DNA of 64,000 nucleotides from Humulus lupulus (Eukaryota; Streptophyta; Magnoliopsida; Rosales; Cannabaceae): positions 42,279,578 to 42,343,577 of the forward strand of contig NC_084793.1 in assembly GCF_963169125.1 (NCBI RefSeq), read 5' to 3'. Shown here in pieces: positions 12,086-23,417 of this stretch; position 1 is the first letter of the stretch; every line of letters begins with the position of its first letter. Position numbers and translations under genes: made by a program. The notes beneath the pieces are model-generated. The model did no database searches. It saw only the letters and a program-made list of their open reading frames with translations, and was not told the origin of the DNA.

Positions 12086-13149
12086 GGTGCTTTGGGGCAA
12101 ACCAACAAAAACATTTAGCATGCACTCTGCAATGGCAGTCAGTGTTACAGTGACAAGACAGCTCGTTCGTTCAATGACGTACGTTCATTGTCTTGCTCTC
12201 TACGCCTTATGCGATATTTCAGTGCGCTTTTAATGCATGTCATTTTTCTGGAACTAAAAAATATATACCAAAGAGTGGCTTTTATAGAAGAATATATGCT
12301 GTGGAGCAATTCGACATTTTGATCCAGAAATATGTCGTCGTAGCTTTCCTTTCATACTCAAGTTTTTAGGTTAAGAGGATAATACAGTACAAGGGTCAAG
12401 ATTTTAGGTTATCACTTGTGGTTTATTCCCTTTCCAATAGGCTCGACGACAAAATTTTCTCCCTTGCCATCGTTTTCTCTTTCCATTGTTCCCATACACA
12501 GACACAAAATCCATCAAGGAAAAGGCCCAGATACGCGTGACAACTGAGGAGACAAGAAGAAGACTTGAGTGAGTGCTTGGGCCTGTACTGGAGCAAACCA
12601 TGACACGACGTGTCGTTCATGTGTATTTAAATTTGTTTCTATCTAGCATTTTTTGGTAAATAATTGAAAAAAGAGAAGTTAATGTGACAACAAACTTGAG
12701 AGGGTCATGCAAGAACATTAAAAGAAGAGGAAATCGAAAGAAAAAACACCCTCTTTCTTTTTGCATAAATCCAAACTCGGATTTGATATACAATTGCAAA
12801 GTATTAAGAACCCTTAAAAACTTGGAAGATAATTTTATGGAATTTTTCAGAAAAAATTACTCTTCTTCTTCCTAGACACCCTTGCTTCATTTAGCTAACC
12901 CAACGAGAGGTTTTAAATAAAAAAATTAGTGAGCCAAAACAAAAATGCATACAAGCTATAAAATCAGCATAAAGATATATCAACAAGGATGGTTAAAGGA
13001 AACAACGATTGCATTACTTGTAATAAAAGTCAAAAAATAAAAACTACTTTCTAGTAAGAGCACAAAGTCGGACTTTAATGTTCAAAGATAAGATCAGAGG
13101 TTGATAGCTAAAACCGTTGGCATACCTATGTGATAAACACTCCTACACA
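12086..13149. other. Intergenic sequence next to the host gene
   Basis: Less AT-rich than its surroundings but without a supported gene. Overlapping minus-strand ORFs of about 65 codons at 12404-12620 lack domain character. Confidence 0.5.
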
Positions 13150-13353
13150 TTGATACCAAGACCGAACATAACACTTGGTTCCTTGTACAACAAAAGTAAG
13201 ACATGGACATTTTACATTCATAAACATGTCACGAGTGACAATACACGAGACCAGCATCTGGCTCCTTCAAGGGGAATTACAACATAAAATGAGCTAAAAC
13301 GCTTTGAACATATCACATGAAACAGCCTCCTCAATACTTCTTCAACTAATACC

Positions 13354-13450
13354 CTGTTTCACCGGAAATGAGAAGAAATAAGTACAAGACTAAATCGTAT
13401 AAAAATATATCATGTATGAAAGACAAGAAAAACACGAAAAAATGTATTAC
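13354..13450 (-). other. Putative intron downstream of the host gene
   Basis: On the minus strand ACAAG/GTAATACA (about 13450) and GAAACAG/GGTATTAG (about 13354) form a plausible 97-bp plant intron with a T-rich interior. It may belong to a long 3' UTR of the gene at 14402-15016 or to a separate non-coding transcript running to about 13150. No long ORF spans it. Confidence 0.35.
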
Positions 13451-14326
13451 CTTGTAAACAGCTTGGCAAGATCAATGATCTCCTAGGAATAAAGGTCCGA
13501 CAAGGAAGAGGAGGAATGTAGCTTTACCTACTTGCTTAGCAAAGAGCAAGAACTAGGGGCTTCCAGGTAGACAGAGGATAAAAAAAATATTGAGTGACCC
13601 TACAAACTAAGAAAGCAGAAGTATCAATCTTTACCCTTCCCACTTTTCTATCTCAAAAACCAGAAAATATGGTGAAAGGGAAAGACAACCTAGTAGAGTG
13701 TAGCAAACAAAGTCAGACTGTTATAAACTGAAGGAGAGAAATACAGGACGAGTATGGAAGAATGATCAGGAACGAACATGATTAATGAAAGGAAGACCAG
13801 CGAAGAGTGCAAAATCGAACAGGTGATATAAGAAGACAATTGGAATAGACACAACGAGAGTAAGTAATGTCAGGCCATTACTATACGGAGGAAAAAAAAA
13901 GGAAGATGCAGAGCAGGAAAGGAAACCTATCAAAATTCTGTATGAGTAATCAGCAAAGGAAGGTACAATCAAAATAATATACATTGTAACTAAAACTAAA
14001 GTTTTAAACTTTGATATAAAAGATTGTTTAGTTAAAACTAGCAAAAGTAAGAAATGAGGGGGCTAAGCTTGAACTGTCAAATAGAAAGATAGTATCCTGA
14101 GTTAGATTGTAGGAAACCATTGGCTTCAAAAGCATTTTCCCCTCTCAATTTGCCTATGCCTCATTAGATTGTGTATCTGAACGATCATCATTTGCTAAAC
14201 AAAACATTCCACCATCTTAAAACCAACTCCACATCCACCAACTCCAACCAGCCACCTGAGATCTCTGACCACTTGAACCATGGAATCGTTATGTATAAAC
14301 TCAAAAAGTGACATGCTACCAACCAA

Positions 14327-14332
14327 TTTATT
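14327..14332 (-). terminator. Poly(A) signal AATAAA
   Basis: Minus-strand AATAAA about 70 bp past the stop codon of the 204-codon gene, the first clear signal downstream. A spliced extension beyond it is possible (see 13354-13450). Confidence 0.5.
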
Positions 14333-14401
14333 CACTCTATATACAATCTAAAACTAACATAGTTTGCAGAGACTTATTTACAAGAGCCTGATGCCCCTCA
14401 T

Positions 14402-15016
14402 TCATTCATCATGGATGTCAAGATTAAGAATGCGACGCAGGGTTTCAGTCGCAGAGTCAGCACCATGGAAGATATCTCTGGTAAAAGGGCTATGCTCTCT
14501 AGTCGGGGAGGCAGGCGCCGACTTGGCAATTGGGTGCATATCATAATCAGGAGAGGAGCCAGGCAATTCTAAAGAAACAGTTCTCTTTGGTTGGATAGAG
14601 AACTTTGGAATAGGTAAAGAGCTTGGGGGTGGTGAGTTTGAGTAGGCAGGTCCAGCCCAAAGCTCAGAAAAAGAAAAGCTTTCATCAGCTTCTTCGCTAA
14701 AGTATTTCTTCTTGTTGGAAACTCTAGCATCAATAGCAATTGGAGCACTTTTTACAGTTATTCTACTGCGCATTTTGCTCTCAGAGCCTGAATTAACACA
14801 AGGTGAAGGTGTTTTCGGAGAACAAGCCTCTTTGGATCCAGGACTACAGTTAGCCATCCATGGGGATGGAAGTATACCAGCCGCAGATTGGAAACTACGG
14901 CAATTGATCCCACCAAAGCATCTGGACGGTGATGAACCATACCGCACAGGCCCTTGTGACTTAACCCGGCTGCAATACTGATTCCTATGCTGTGCTACAA
15001 CAACAAGCGTCTCCAT
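14402..15016 (-). CDS. Plant protein with PNRC-like proline motif (putative decapping-cofactor-like)
   Basis: An intact 204-codon minus-strand ORF starting at an ATG (15014-15016) and ending in TGA. It is rich in Ser and Pro, low in hydrophobics, and has no signal peptide or membrane segment, so it is probably mostly disordered. Residues 119-139 (LWAGPAYSNSPPPSSLPIPKF) resemble the proline motif of PNRC family proteins, which in animals bind decapping factors such as DCP1. A second conserved-looking block is SATETLRRILNLD near the C-terminus. The PNRC assignment is recognition of a motif, not a search result; function is inferred. It is the only uninterrupted, non-transposon ORF with plausible leader, intron and poly(A) signals in the window. 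Confidence 0.8.
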   Translation of the reverse strand: METLVVVAQHRNQYCSRVKSQGPVRYGSSPSRCFGGINCRSFQSAAGILPSPWMANCSPGSKEACSPKTPSPCVNSGSESKMRSRITVKSAPIAIDARVSNKKKYFSEEADESFSFSELWAGPAYSNSPPPSSLPIPKFSIQPKRTVSLELPGSSPDYDMHPIAKSAPASPTREHSPFTRDIFHGADSATETLRRILNLDIHDE

Positions 15017-15324
15017 TATAATATCGCCAACCCCGCAATTTTCAAGTCTAAGTTCGACCCACTAGATTAGATCCACTTCTACAGTTCAGATCAAGGCTTC
15101 AAAAGATGCTAAAGCTCACATTCACAGGCTAACAATACCAAAAAGAAAGCACAAACACTTCTAGATACTCTCCATAACATAATCAAATCGAACCCAAACG
15201 ATCAAAGTTAAGAACTTCAAAACGATTAATTTTCTTTAAGACTAAAGATTCAACCATTGACTTGAAAACCCAGACACCGATTAGATTCAGAAGCAACTAC
15301 AGCTCGTCAAAAGTGTCTAAATCA

Positions 15325-15521
15325 CTGTAAAAAGGACACAAAAACATGAAGAGAAATAAATAAACAAAATACCCACGTCTTTACATAAGAAAATTTTAAG
15401 AAATGACATGCAAAAAAGGCAGAAAAGAAAGACATAAAACATCCATAGGAACCAAAGTCTCATACTTCGTTTCATTCTCATTTTAACAAAAGAAAATACC
15501 AAATCGAAATTGAAAGTTTAC
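15325..15521 (-). other. 5' UTR intron of the PNRC-like gene
   Basis: Minus-strand donor CAACAG/GTAAAC at 15521 and acceptor CCTTTTTACAG/TGATT at 15325 define a 197-bp intron that is T-rich near the acceptor. It separates a CT-rich leader (about 15522-15600) from the exon carrying the ATG at 15016. Leader introns are common in plant genes. Confidence 0.5.
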
Positions 15522-15707
15522 CTGTTGCAACGGTTATGGAGATCTGAAGAAATAAAGGTCTGTATAAAGAAGAGGGAAGAGAGTGACGAACTCAAAGATA
15601 CCCCTGATTTGTTGGCTCTAGGATTTTTTGTTGGGTATGTATGGAAAAGGGATATTTAGGTAAATGACCTTGTGGGAGAGAACTTCTCTAGCAAATTGTT
15701 CCTCTTC

Positions 15708-16124
15708 GAGCAGTGCAATAGCTGCTTTAAAGTAGTACAAATTAAAACTTTTTAACTAAATACTTAATATTTATTTTTAAATATATATGTACAATAGTTA
15801 TAGTTTAGTACTAAACCCAATAAATTATATTCTAAATATAGCTAAACTTAAATTAGTTATGTAAACATTTTTTAATATTTTTTTGTCCTTTTTTTCCTTT
15901 TTCTCTCCCATTAGCAAATTTTTTATTATTCTTTTTTCTTTTTTAATATGTTGTTTTTACTTTAAGTATTAAATAATATTTATAAATATAATATTTAAAT
16001 GATATAAAAAAAATATAGAGTAGTTGATGTATGGTATAATGTAAAAATATAAGGTAAAATAGAAAAAGTAGACTTTTGATGAGCTATTTTGATAAATAAA
16101 GTAGAATAACCATCAAGAGTGCTC
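15708..16124. mobile_element. Tourist-like MITE, decayed copy C
   Basis: The right end (CCATCAAGAGTGCTC then TTA) and the adjacent 140 bp match the MITE at 32847-33615. The left end (GAGCAGTGCAATAGC) keeps only the first bases of the inverted repeat, and the copy is internally shorter. Confidence 0.6.
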
Positions 16125-17146
16125 TTATATAACAAAAATTGAGTATATTTGCAAGCAAATAATACATATGAGGAACCATTAATTAAAAAAAAATTAATTA
16201 TTTTGAACATTTTTTCACAATATTTTTTTTACATTCTTTAATTTCTTTTTTTTTATCAATTTTAATAATTCTATTTTATATTTTTCATAATTTCTTTTTA
16301 AAATAGTGTATAATTTTTTTTAAAAAAAAACTCTTACTTTGACAAATTTTTTATATTTTTTTGTTTTAATTTTTATTTTATTTAAATATTTATATGTATT
16401 TTTTTAAATATGAATAAGACAAAAAATATAAAAAAAATGTGAGCATAAGAATAAAAATATATATTATATGTTAATTTTTAATAAGAATAGGTTGTCTTAC
16501 TCAATTTTTGGGTGCAAATATAATACCAAAAATAAAATTAATTTTATTTATTTATTTTAATTTTAAATGATGAAAAGCATGTTGTTATTTTTTTTAAGTT
16601 TTTTTACCGTTAAACCTCCAAATCCCCTATTTTGTTAGCAAATTGACAACATTAGTTAATTTTTACTATTATATGCCGACATGGACTGTTCAGCTCATAA
16701 ATTGGGATCCATGTGACCATTTAAACTAATGACACATCATAAATTTTTTAATTATTTTAAATTTATAAAATGAATAAAATTATTTAAATTAATTAAAAAA
16801 AATTAAATCGTTTTAATTTAAAATAAATTAATTAATAATAAAAAAACAAAACCATATTGTTTTCTCTCTCATTATCGTTATCCATTTCCCTCACTCTATC
16901 CCGATTTCTCTCTCTCTCTCTCTGAAACTGTCCAACCACCAACGATGACCCTTCAGTCGCCCATCTCCGACACGCGTCACATAGGTGGAACCGCCGACCC
17001 CCAAAACCTTCAACCCCCGAGGCTCTCATCCTTACGCACCGCCGAGAAGCCTCAACCAGATGTCTGAAGCCATACCCCGTCGTGAGGTTTTGGGCCATTT
17101 TTCGACCACCGTCGTCGTGCAAGTTGTCATCATCGTGCAGGTCGTA
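16125..17146. other. AT-rich spacer with a (TC)n microsatellite
   Basis: Contains long A/T runs and a TC repeat at about 16907-16923. The open frame at 16832-17122 on the minus strand is the antisense of a CT-rich, gene-leader-like segment and lacks domain character. Confidence 0.5.
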
Positions 17147-17600
17147 GAGCTCGACTAATATTAGTTGAGCATCACATAGAATTCTAAAGTCTAATTTAAT
17201 TTTTTAATACAGAGTTTGACTAACACATGGTAGAGATTTCTAAAAAGTTTATTGAAATTCTATTTTAGAGCTCGACTGGTATTAGTTGAGCTCAACTAAT
17301 CATTGTCGAGATTTTCAATGGCTAAATCCATCCACCATTTTAAATTGAGCTTGATTGAATATGATCAAGATTTCTAAAAACTTATTGAATATTCAATTTA
17401 GAGCTCGAGTAGAACTAGTTGAGTTTAATTAAAGATGGTTGAGACCATCAAAGACTAATTAAAATTTTTAATTTAGATTTCAACTAGTATCAGTTGAGCT
17501 TGATTAAACACATACAAGATTTTCATAAACTAATTGAGTGTTCAAATTAGAGTTTGATTTTTATCAATTGAGTTAGATTGAACAAGGTCATGAATTAGCA
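17147..17600 (+). repeat. Degenerate minisatellite, about seven units of 58-80 bp
   Basis: Units open AGAGCTCGACTAGTATTAGTTGAGC (each changed) and close with variants of GAGATTTTCTAAAAACTTATTGA, starting near 17147, 17209, 17267, 17342, 17400, 17466 and 17549. Divergence between units is high, so the array is old. No coding role seen. Confidence 0.7.
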
Positions 17601-17878
17601 AGCAACATATTATTCTTAATAACATGAATAAAATCCTTAATAATTTTTTTTATACTTAGTAAAAGTGACATTTTACTGAATATAAATTGTCGTTGGTGAT
17701 TTTCTCACCAAAACTATTAGGCCCGAGATGGAATCCTAGACCCAGGCCCATTGTAATTTTGTTTGGGCTTATAGCCATGGGATTGGTTTTAGTCCAGCTA
17801 CCGTAGCCATCCTCATCAGACGTTAAGGCTTTGGAGCTTGTGGTTTAAGACCTTTTCTGATTGGTTAAATACAAAACA

Positions 17879-20617
17879 TGTTGGTGGAGAGTGAGATAAC
17901 ACCACCAAAAGAAATAGAATCTACACGAAATTTGGATTGACAGAGACTTAACAAAAATTGAGAAAGAACATGCAAACCCAACTAGAACAATGGTGGTCTT
18001 CAACTTTGATGATGCTTCTGTTGGAAAACTTATACAAGATCTTTATTTATTTTCATGTAGATCTAATATTAAACAAATTAATATGAGATGACCTTAAACA
18101 TGTTTCAAAAATTGAATTCAAAGAGAAACAATGATAAGAATACTTACAGTATATGCAATGGAATGAAATAGTCATTTCTTCAGTTTCTCTAACTCTTATA
18201 TCCTTTCAGTCGCAGAGTATTATCAAGAAACTGAACTATTCTTCTAATTTCTTCACAGTCTTCCAATGTATCCTTAGAATCACCTAGACTAGTGTAGGCA
18301 ATTCTCAACACATGAGATAGATACATAGAGAAGAAGAGAAAATAATAATAAGAGGCTTAGAAAATGACTTGTGTTTAGAGAGAATCTAAAACTATCAGAA
18401 AATCAGTGATTAAACTTATCTATCGTTTGACTTGACTTCTCTCTAAGCACTCTTTTTATAGACTCAATTAGGTCATTTTATTTAATTAAAAAATCAATAA
18501 AATAATAGCCAATTTGAGGCTCTAGGTCGAAATTATCATGGGCTTTAGGCTCGTGAAATTTCTCATTTGATTATAAGCCCGTTGGACTTAAAATCAAGGC
18601 CTATATTATTTTCTATTAATTTAATTAATTAAGTAATTATTTAAATCCTTTATCAAATTAATTATTTATAATTTGAACTTTGATTTAAACTTATTTATTA
18701 ATTTAGATACCAATTTATCTTAATTAATAAATCTGCCATAATTTCTCTTTTCTTCTCAAAATCACATAACTCTGTGAAACTATCCAAAATTGACCTGGTC
18801 AACTTTGATAATTCTAATTGATAATTAAATCAATTAATTGAGATTATCTAGATGATTTTATCCAAGATACAATGGGGACCTTCGGCCTATGAAATCAAGC
18901 TCCAATAAGTTATCATAAATCTAACAAATAAATTTACTGACTTATTAATTCCTCGTGACTCCACTATAGACTCGGAATTGCACTCTTGAATTCATATAAC
19001 GCTCTATAACAAATATAGATATGCTATTAATTATCCATTGTTACAACCATAATTGTCACTCAATCCTCTATAGGCGGTCTACAATGAGATGAGACTAAAA
19101 TATTGTTTTACCCCTCATTGTATTTTATCCTTAAAACACTTAATTCCTTGTAAATGATATTTCAGTAAGCTAATTTAATTAGTGAAATGAGATCTCTATC
19201 ATTTAATACCTTGAACCAAACTAAAAGGAAACCATCGTTTCACTTCTTCATCAGAAGCTATAGATGTTCATATCTATGATTAACACTCCCACTCAATTAT
19301 ACTACCGAGTTCCCAAGATGTAAGTATGGGCTAGTCTGTAGGGTAAGCTGGTAACGAACAAATCAAAGAACTCAAATAATACAATCAGTTAGAATACTAA
19401 CCACTCAGAATTGAGATTGAATTGACCTATGGTCAACTATATGATATGACTAGAATAGATAATAACGATATGTTTACTTATCTTATCAACTGTCAATATC
19501 GGTCCAGTCCGATGTAACAAATACATCCGATCTTACCTACTTTGCTAATGTTCTGGAAAGAACATAACACCACAATGTGTGAGTAGATCATATCGTAGAT
19601 TAGCAAGTCAGTGTAAATCATGTGCATTGACTAATCTTAGGATTAACTTATTTTGAACATATAATTATATTTATATTCCACTGTGATTACGTCACTATAA
19701 ATACGATTATCTATATGCTCAGGATTTAATAGAAGTTTATATTAAACAAATAATCATGAAAATAAACACATGTGAGCAAAGTGATTGACCAAGTCAAAAA
19801 ATGATTTCTATTCTTTTATTGATAATAAAATGAGATTACAAAGAAATTGGGTTTTGATTAAGGCATAAAACCTCAACAGCTTCAAACCCTGGGCAAGATC
19901 ATCACTTTGAACCAATCCTTTGAGCAATCCTTGAGCAAACCAAATACACACAAAGGCTTATACACGTTGCAAAACGTTGGTGTAATACTCTATTTCTTAG
20001 CCACCATTGATGTTTGAGGCCTTCTCTTTAGGAAATGAGGAATGAGATTGAACAAGCCTTCAACTCTCAAAGTCAAGCACTTTCTTGGAGAGTTCTTGGA
20101 CAACACTTAGAGATTCTTGGAGCTAGAGAGAGAGGGTAGAGAGTGATTGGAGAGAGTGATCAAGACTTCCAAATCATTGTTTTTAACCCTTATATCGAGT
20201 AGGCATCATCATTATGTCCAACCAATAGAATTATACTTTAAAAACACATAATTTAGAGCATTTACGATATTTCACATAACACAGCAGGCGACGCGTCCCC
20301 TGCATGCAGGCGATGCATGGCCTGTTAGGGTTTCTGGGAACCCTAGCTTTTAGGCGATGTCTCGCCTCTTGGGTGGTGACGTATCGCCACCCTCTCTGAT
20401 TTTGGACACTTCCAAATGTCCCAAAATTGCTCCAAATACCACCAAACTTTTTGGGAACCCTTAGATACTCTCATGTATCACTTTGGACCCAAATTTGCAT
20501 TTTATAAGTGCCTACAATTGAAACTCAAATTCACATCTTCATTATGTGACTTCTACTAAGTATTTATACCTTGCTTGTATTTTAACACTTATCATTTGTA
20601 TTTAACCAATCATAACA
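17879..20617 (-). repeat. Copia-2 3' LTR, split by a solo LTR
   Basis: 17879-18018 and 19884-20617 together match the right-hand LTR 27640-28483 from TGTTGG to ATAACA. The LTR contains GC-rich palindromic words (20285-20395) such as GGCGATGCATGGCC. The right-hand copy has changed or lost part of that segment, so this is where the two LTRs differ most. Confidence 0.88.
18019..19878. mobile_element. Solo LTR (1860 bp), TSD GCTTC
   Basis: Starts TGTTGGAAAAC, ends CCTCAACA, and is flanked by GCTTC at 18014-18018 and 19879-19883. It interrupts the Copia-2 LTR exactly between bases that are adjacent in the other LTR (about 27773). The family could not be named and it shares no sequence with the other LTRs here. 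No coding sequence. Confidence 0.9.
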
Positions 20618-20630
20618 ATCCCCCACTTGG
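20618..20630 (-). promoter_or_regulatory. Copia-2 polypurine tract
   Basis: Minus-strand CCAAGTGGGGGAT directly upstream of the 3' LTR, the expected site and composition for priming plus-strand DNA synthesis. Confidence 0.8.
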
Positions 20631-21299
20631 TTAAATACAAACCACATTCTCTAGCTTAAACAATTTTGGTGCATAAAATAAAGTGTCTTTCGGTTTGAAC
20701 TTTATCTTAGTGAAAATACCACAAAGTCTTATCGAAATCATTAGTAGCTTAAATTTTGAACCAAGTATTCCATATGATAACATCGGTGATACCTCACACA
20801 CCTCCACCACATCTTTTTTTTTTCCTACTTTCTCGCTTAGCACTATCATGGCCATGTGCTCATCTCTTCATAGACTTTCCGGGGAGAAACTCCAACTCCC
20901 ACGAGAGGCGGCACCACCTCTAAGTCCACATAGGTGAAGTTCTTACAGCATCTTTGCTACCTTTATAGATGCTTGTTTCACTCAATTGATCTTCATTAAA
21001 GCCTTAGGCTTAACCCTAACTCGGTAGCAACCAACACTAATCATCTCGGATGGAACTCATCATAAATTTTAGTGTTGAAACTATTCACTTATCAATGACT
21101 TGTTCTTATCCATTGAACTCTTTCCCTTGATTTGTACAACTTGAGATTTGGGTTTCCATGGTTAGTGAATCTATTATTCTAGGAGTTTCAATCCCATCCC
21201 TTTTGAAGTATAACTTACTAACCTTCTCACAAAAGGTTTTGTAAATGGATCTGCTAAGTTTTCACTTGTCTTAACATATGAGATCGATATGATTCCACC
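20631..21299 (-). other. Copia-2 3' untranslated region
   Basis: Lies between the RNase H stop at 21300 and the polypurine tract. Open frames here are short and on both strands; no domain seen. Confidence 0.6.
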
Positions 21300-23417
21300 T
21301 TAAATCAATTGTCTCACATATTCATGTCTTAGACTAATATATCTAGACTTTCCATTGTACACACTATTATATGCTCTAGAAAGTGAGGATTGATTATCAC
21401 AATGTATTAAAATTGTTGATACCATATCCAAGGTTAAAGGAATTTCCATCACGAGATTCCTAAGCCACTTGGCCTCTTTGTCGGTTTCCTCTAAAGCTAT
21501 AAACTCTGCTTCCATGGTTGAGTGTGATACACACATTTGCTTCTTGGAGCCCCATGAGATTGCACCTCCTCCGAGAGTAAACACCCAACCGGTGGTGGAG
21601 AGATTATCTCTAATTCTTAATATCCAATGAGCATTGGAATATCTTTCAAGTATCTTTAGAAAATTTGTATAGTGAAGACTATACTCTTTGGGACCTTTAA
21701 GATAACCAAGAAGTCTCTCAATAGCTTTCCAATGCTTGATACTTGGATTGCTAGTAAACCTACTAAGTTTACTAACCGCATATGCAATATTCACTCTTAT
21801 GTAATTTGCAACGTACATTAGGCTACCTATTGCACTTGCATATTCCGATTGAGCCACCGCTCTTCCTTCATTCTTTTCAAACTTCATGTTTGAATCAAAT
21901 GGTGTATGTGCCTCTTTGATTTTGAGATGACTAATTTGTCGAACACTTTCTCAACATAGTGGGTTTGACCTAACACAAAACCCTCACTAATCCTTCTAAC
22001 TTTGATACCTAGAATGGTATCCACCTCTCCAAGGTCTTTCATTTAAAATTTAGAGAATAGAAACCTCTTCGTTTCCATTATTCCTTTCATGTCATTACTC
22101 AAAATCAACATATCATCTACATATAGACACACAAGTATGCAAAGTCACCACAAGTCTTAGAGTATAAGCACGTGTCCACATTGTTGTGTCTAAATCCATT
22201 AGAAACAATGACTTTATCAAACTTCTCATGTCATTGTTTTGGAGCTTGTTTCAAACCATATAATGATTTGACAAGTCTACACACTTTATGTTCATTTCCT
22301 TGAAGAAAAAAACCTTCGGGTTGTTCCATATGGACCTCCTCCTCGAGATCCCCATTTAGGAATGTCGTTTTGACATCCATTTGGTGAACATAAAGGTTGT
22401 ATGTAGATGATAAGGCAAACAACAACCATGTAGAAGTAGTTCTTGCTACTGGTGCATATGTGTCAAAGTAATCTATTCCCCCTCTTTATCTGAAACCTTT
22501 GGCTACTAGCCTAGCCTTGAAGGTTTTGTATGGTGCCATTGGTATGACATTTCTTTCTAAATACCCATTTGCACCCAATTGGTTTGGACCCCTTTGGAGG
22601 GTCAACCAATTCCCAAGTGCGGTTTGACATAATTGAATCAATTTCATCATTAATTGCCTCCTTCCAAAAAGCGAAGTCCCTTGAGGACATTGCTTCCTTG
22701 AAGGTTTTGGGATCATCTTCTATTTGAAGTACTATTTGATGTTTCCAAGTAAATTCCTCATTATCACCTTCAACAAGGTATAGTGTCTCTATTGGAGAAC
22801 ACTTCTCACTTGATCCCAAATCTTCGAGCCTTTGGCTCCTTCTAGGAAATTGAGGCTGCTCACCAACTATTATAGGAGTCTCTTCTTGAGGCTCTCTAGT
22901 CTGAGTTGGTTCTAACTTGTTGCCATCGCATGACATGTTCTCAAAGAACTCAACCTCTTGAGATTCAATTATTACATTAGACTACAAGTCTAATAATCTA
23001 TAAGATTTGCTATTTTGGGCATAACCCACAAATGCACATCTTATAGCTCTTGGACCCAACTTGGTCCTTGTTGGATCGGTGCTCTTGCAATAAGCAAGAC
23101 ACCCGCACACTTTAAGATAACCAATGTTTGACTTCTTTCCTTTCCATAACTCATATGGAGATATATTATTTTTCTTCATGTGAACACGATTCAAATTATG
23201 ACAAGCGGATAATAAGGATTCACCCCACAAACTAAAATTCAAAGTGTAATAGCATGGCATTAATCATCTCAATAAATGTTCAATTTTTTCTTTCTGCTAT
23301 ACCATTTTGTTGTGGAGTATAAGGGGATGTACACTCATGAATTATTTCATGTTCTTCACAAAACAAGTTAAATTCATTTAAAAAATATTCATCGCCCTTA
23401 TCACTTCTAAGTATTTT
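21300..23417 (-). pseudogene. Copia-2 pol: integrase C-terminal part, RT and RNase H, broken
   Basis: From right to left: the rest of integrase with the copia ELWKGKK..NIGYLKV..CLAYC block (22982-23260), a linker (22511-22936), RT (about 21960-22716) with KARLVAKGFR, MDVKTTFLNGDLEEE, YGLKQAPKQ and YVDDML, and RNase H (21300-21887) with [22 protein letters not shown] and KYVRQLI-like end. Several stops and at least two frame changes interrupt it, for example at about 22230, 22430-22500 and 22981. It is more decayed than Copia-1 and inactive. Confidence 0.9.

Noticed and set aside
13766..14044. Hydrophobic 92-codon minus-strand ORF
   Set aside because: Lies in the probable 3' region of the host gene, is AT-driven, and lacks any recognised domain or leader.
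16832..17122. 96-codon minus-strand ORF
   Set aside because: Antisense of a CT-rich segment with a TC microsatellite; its Arg/Glu run is the translated microsatellite.
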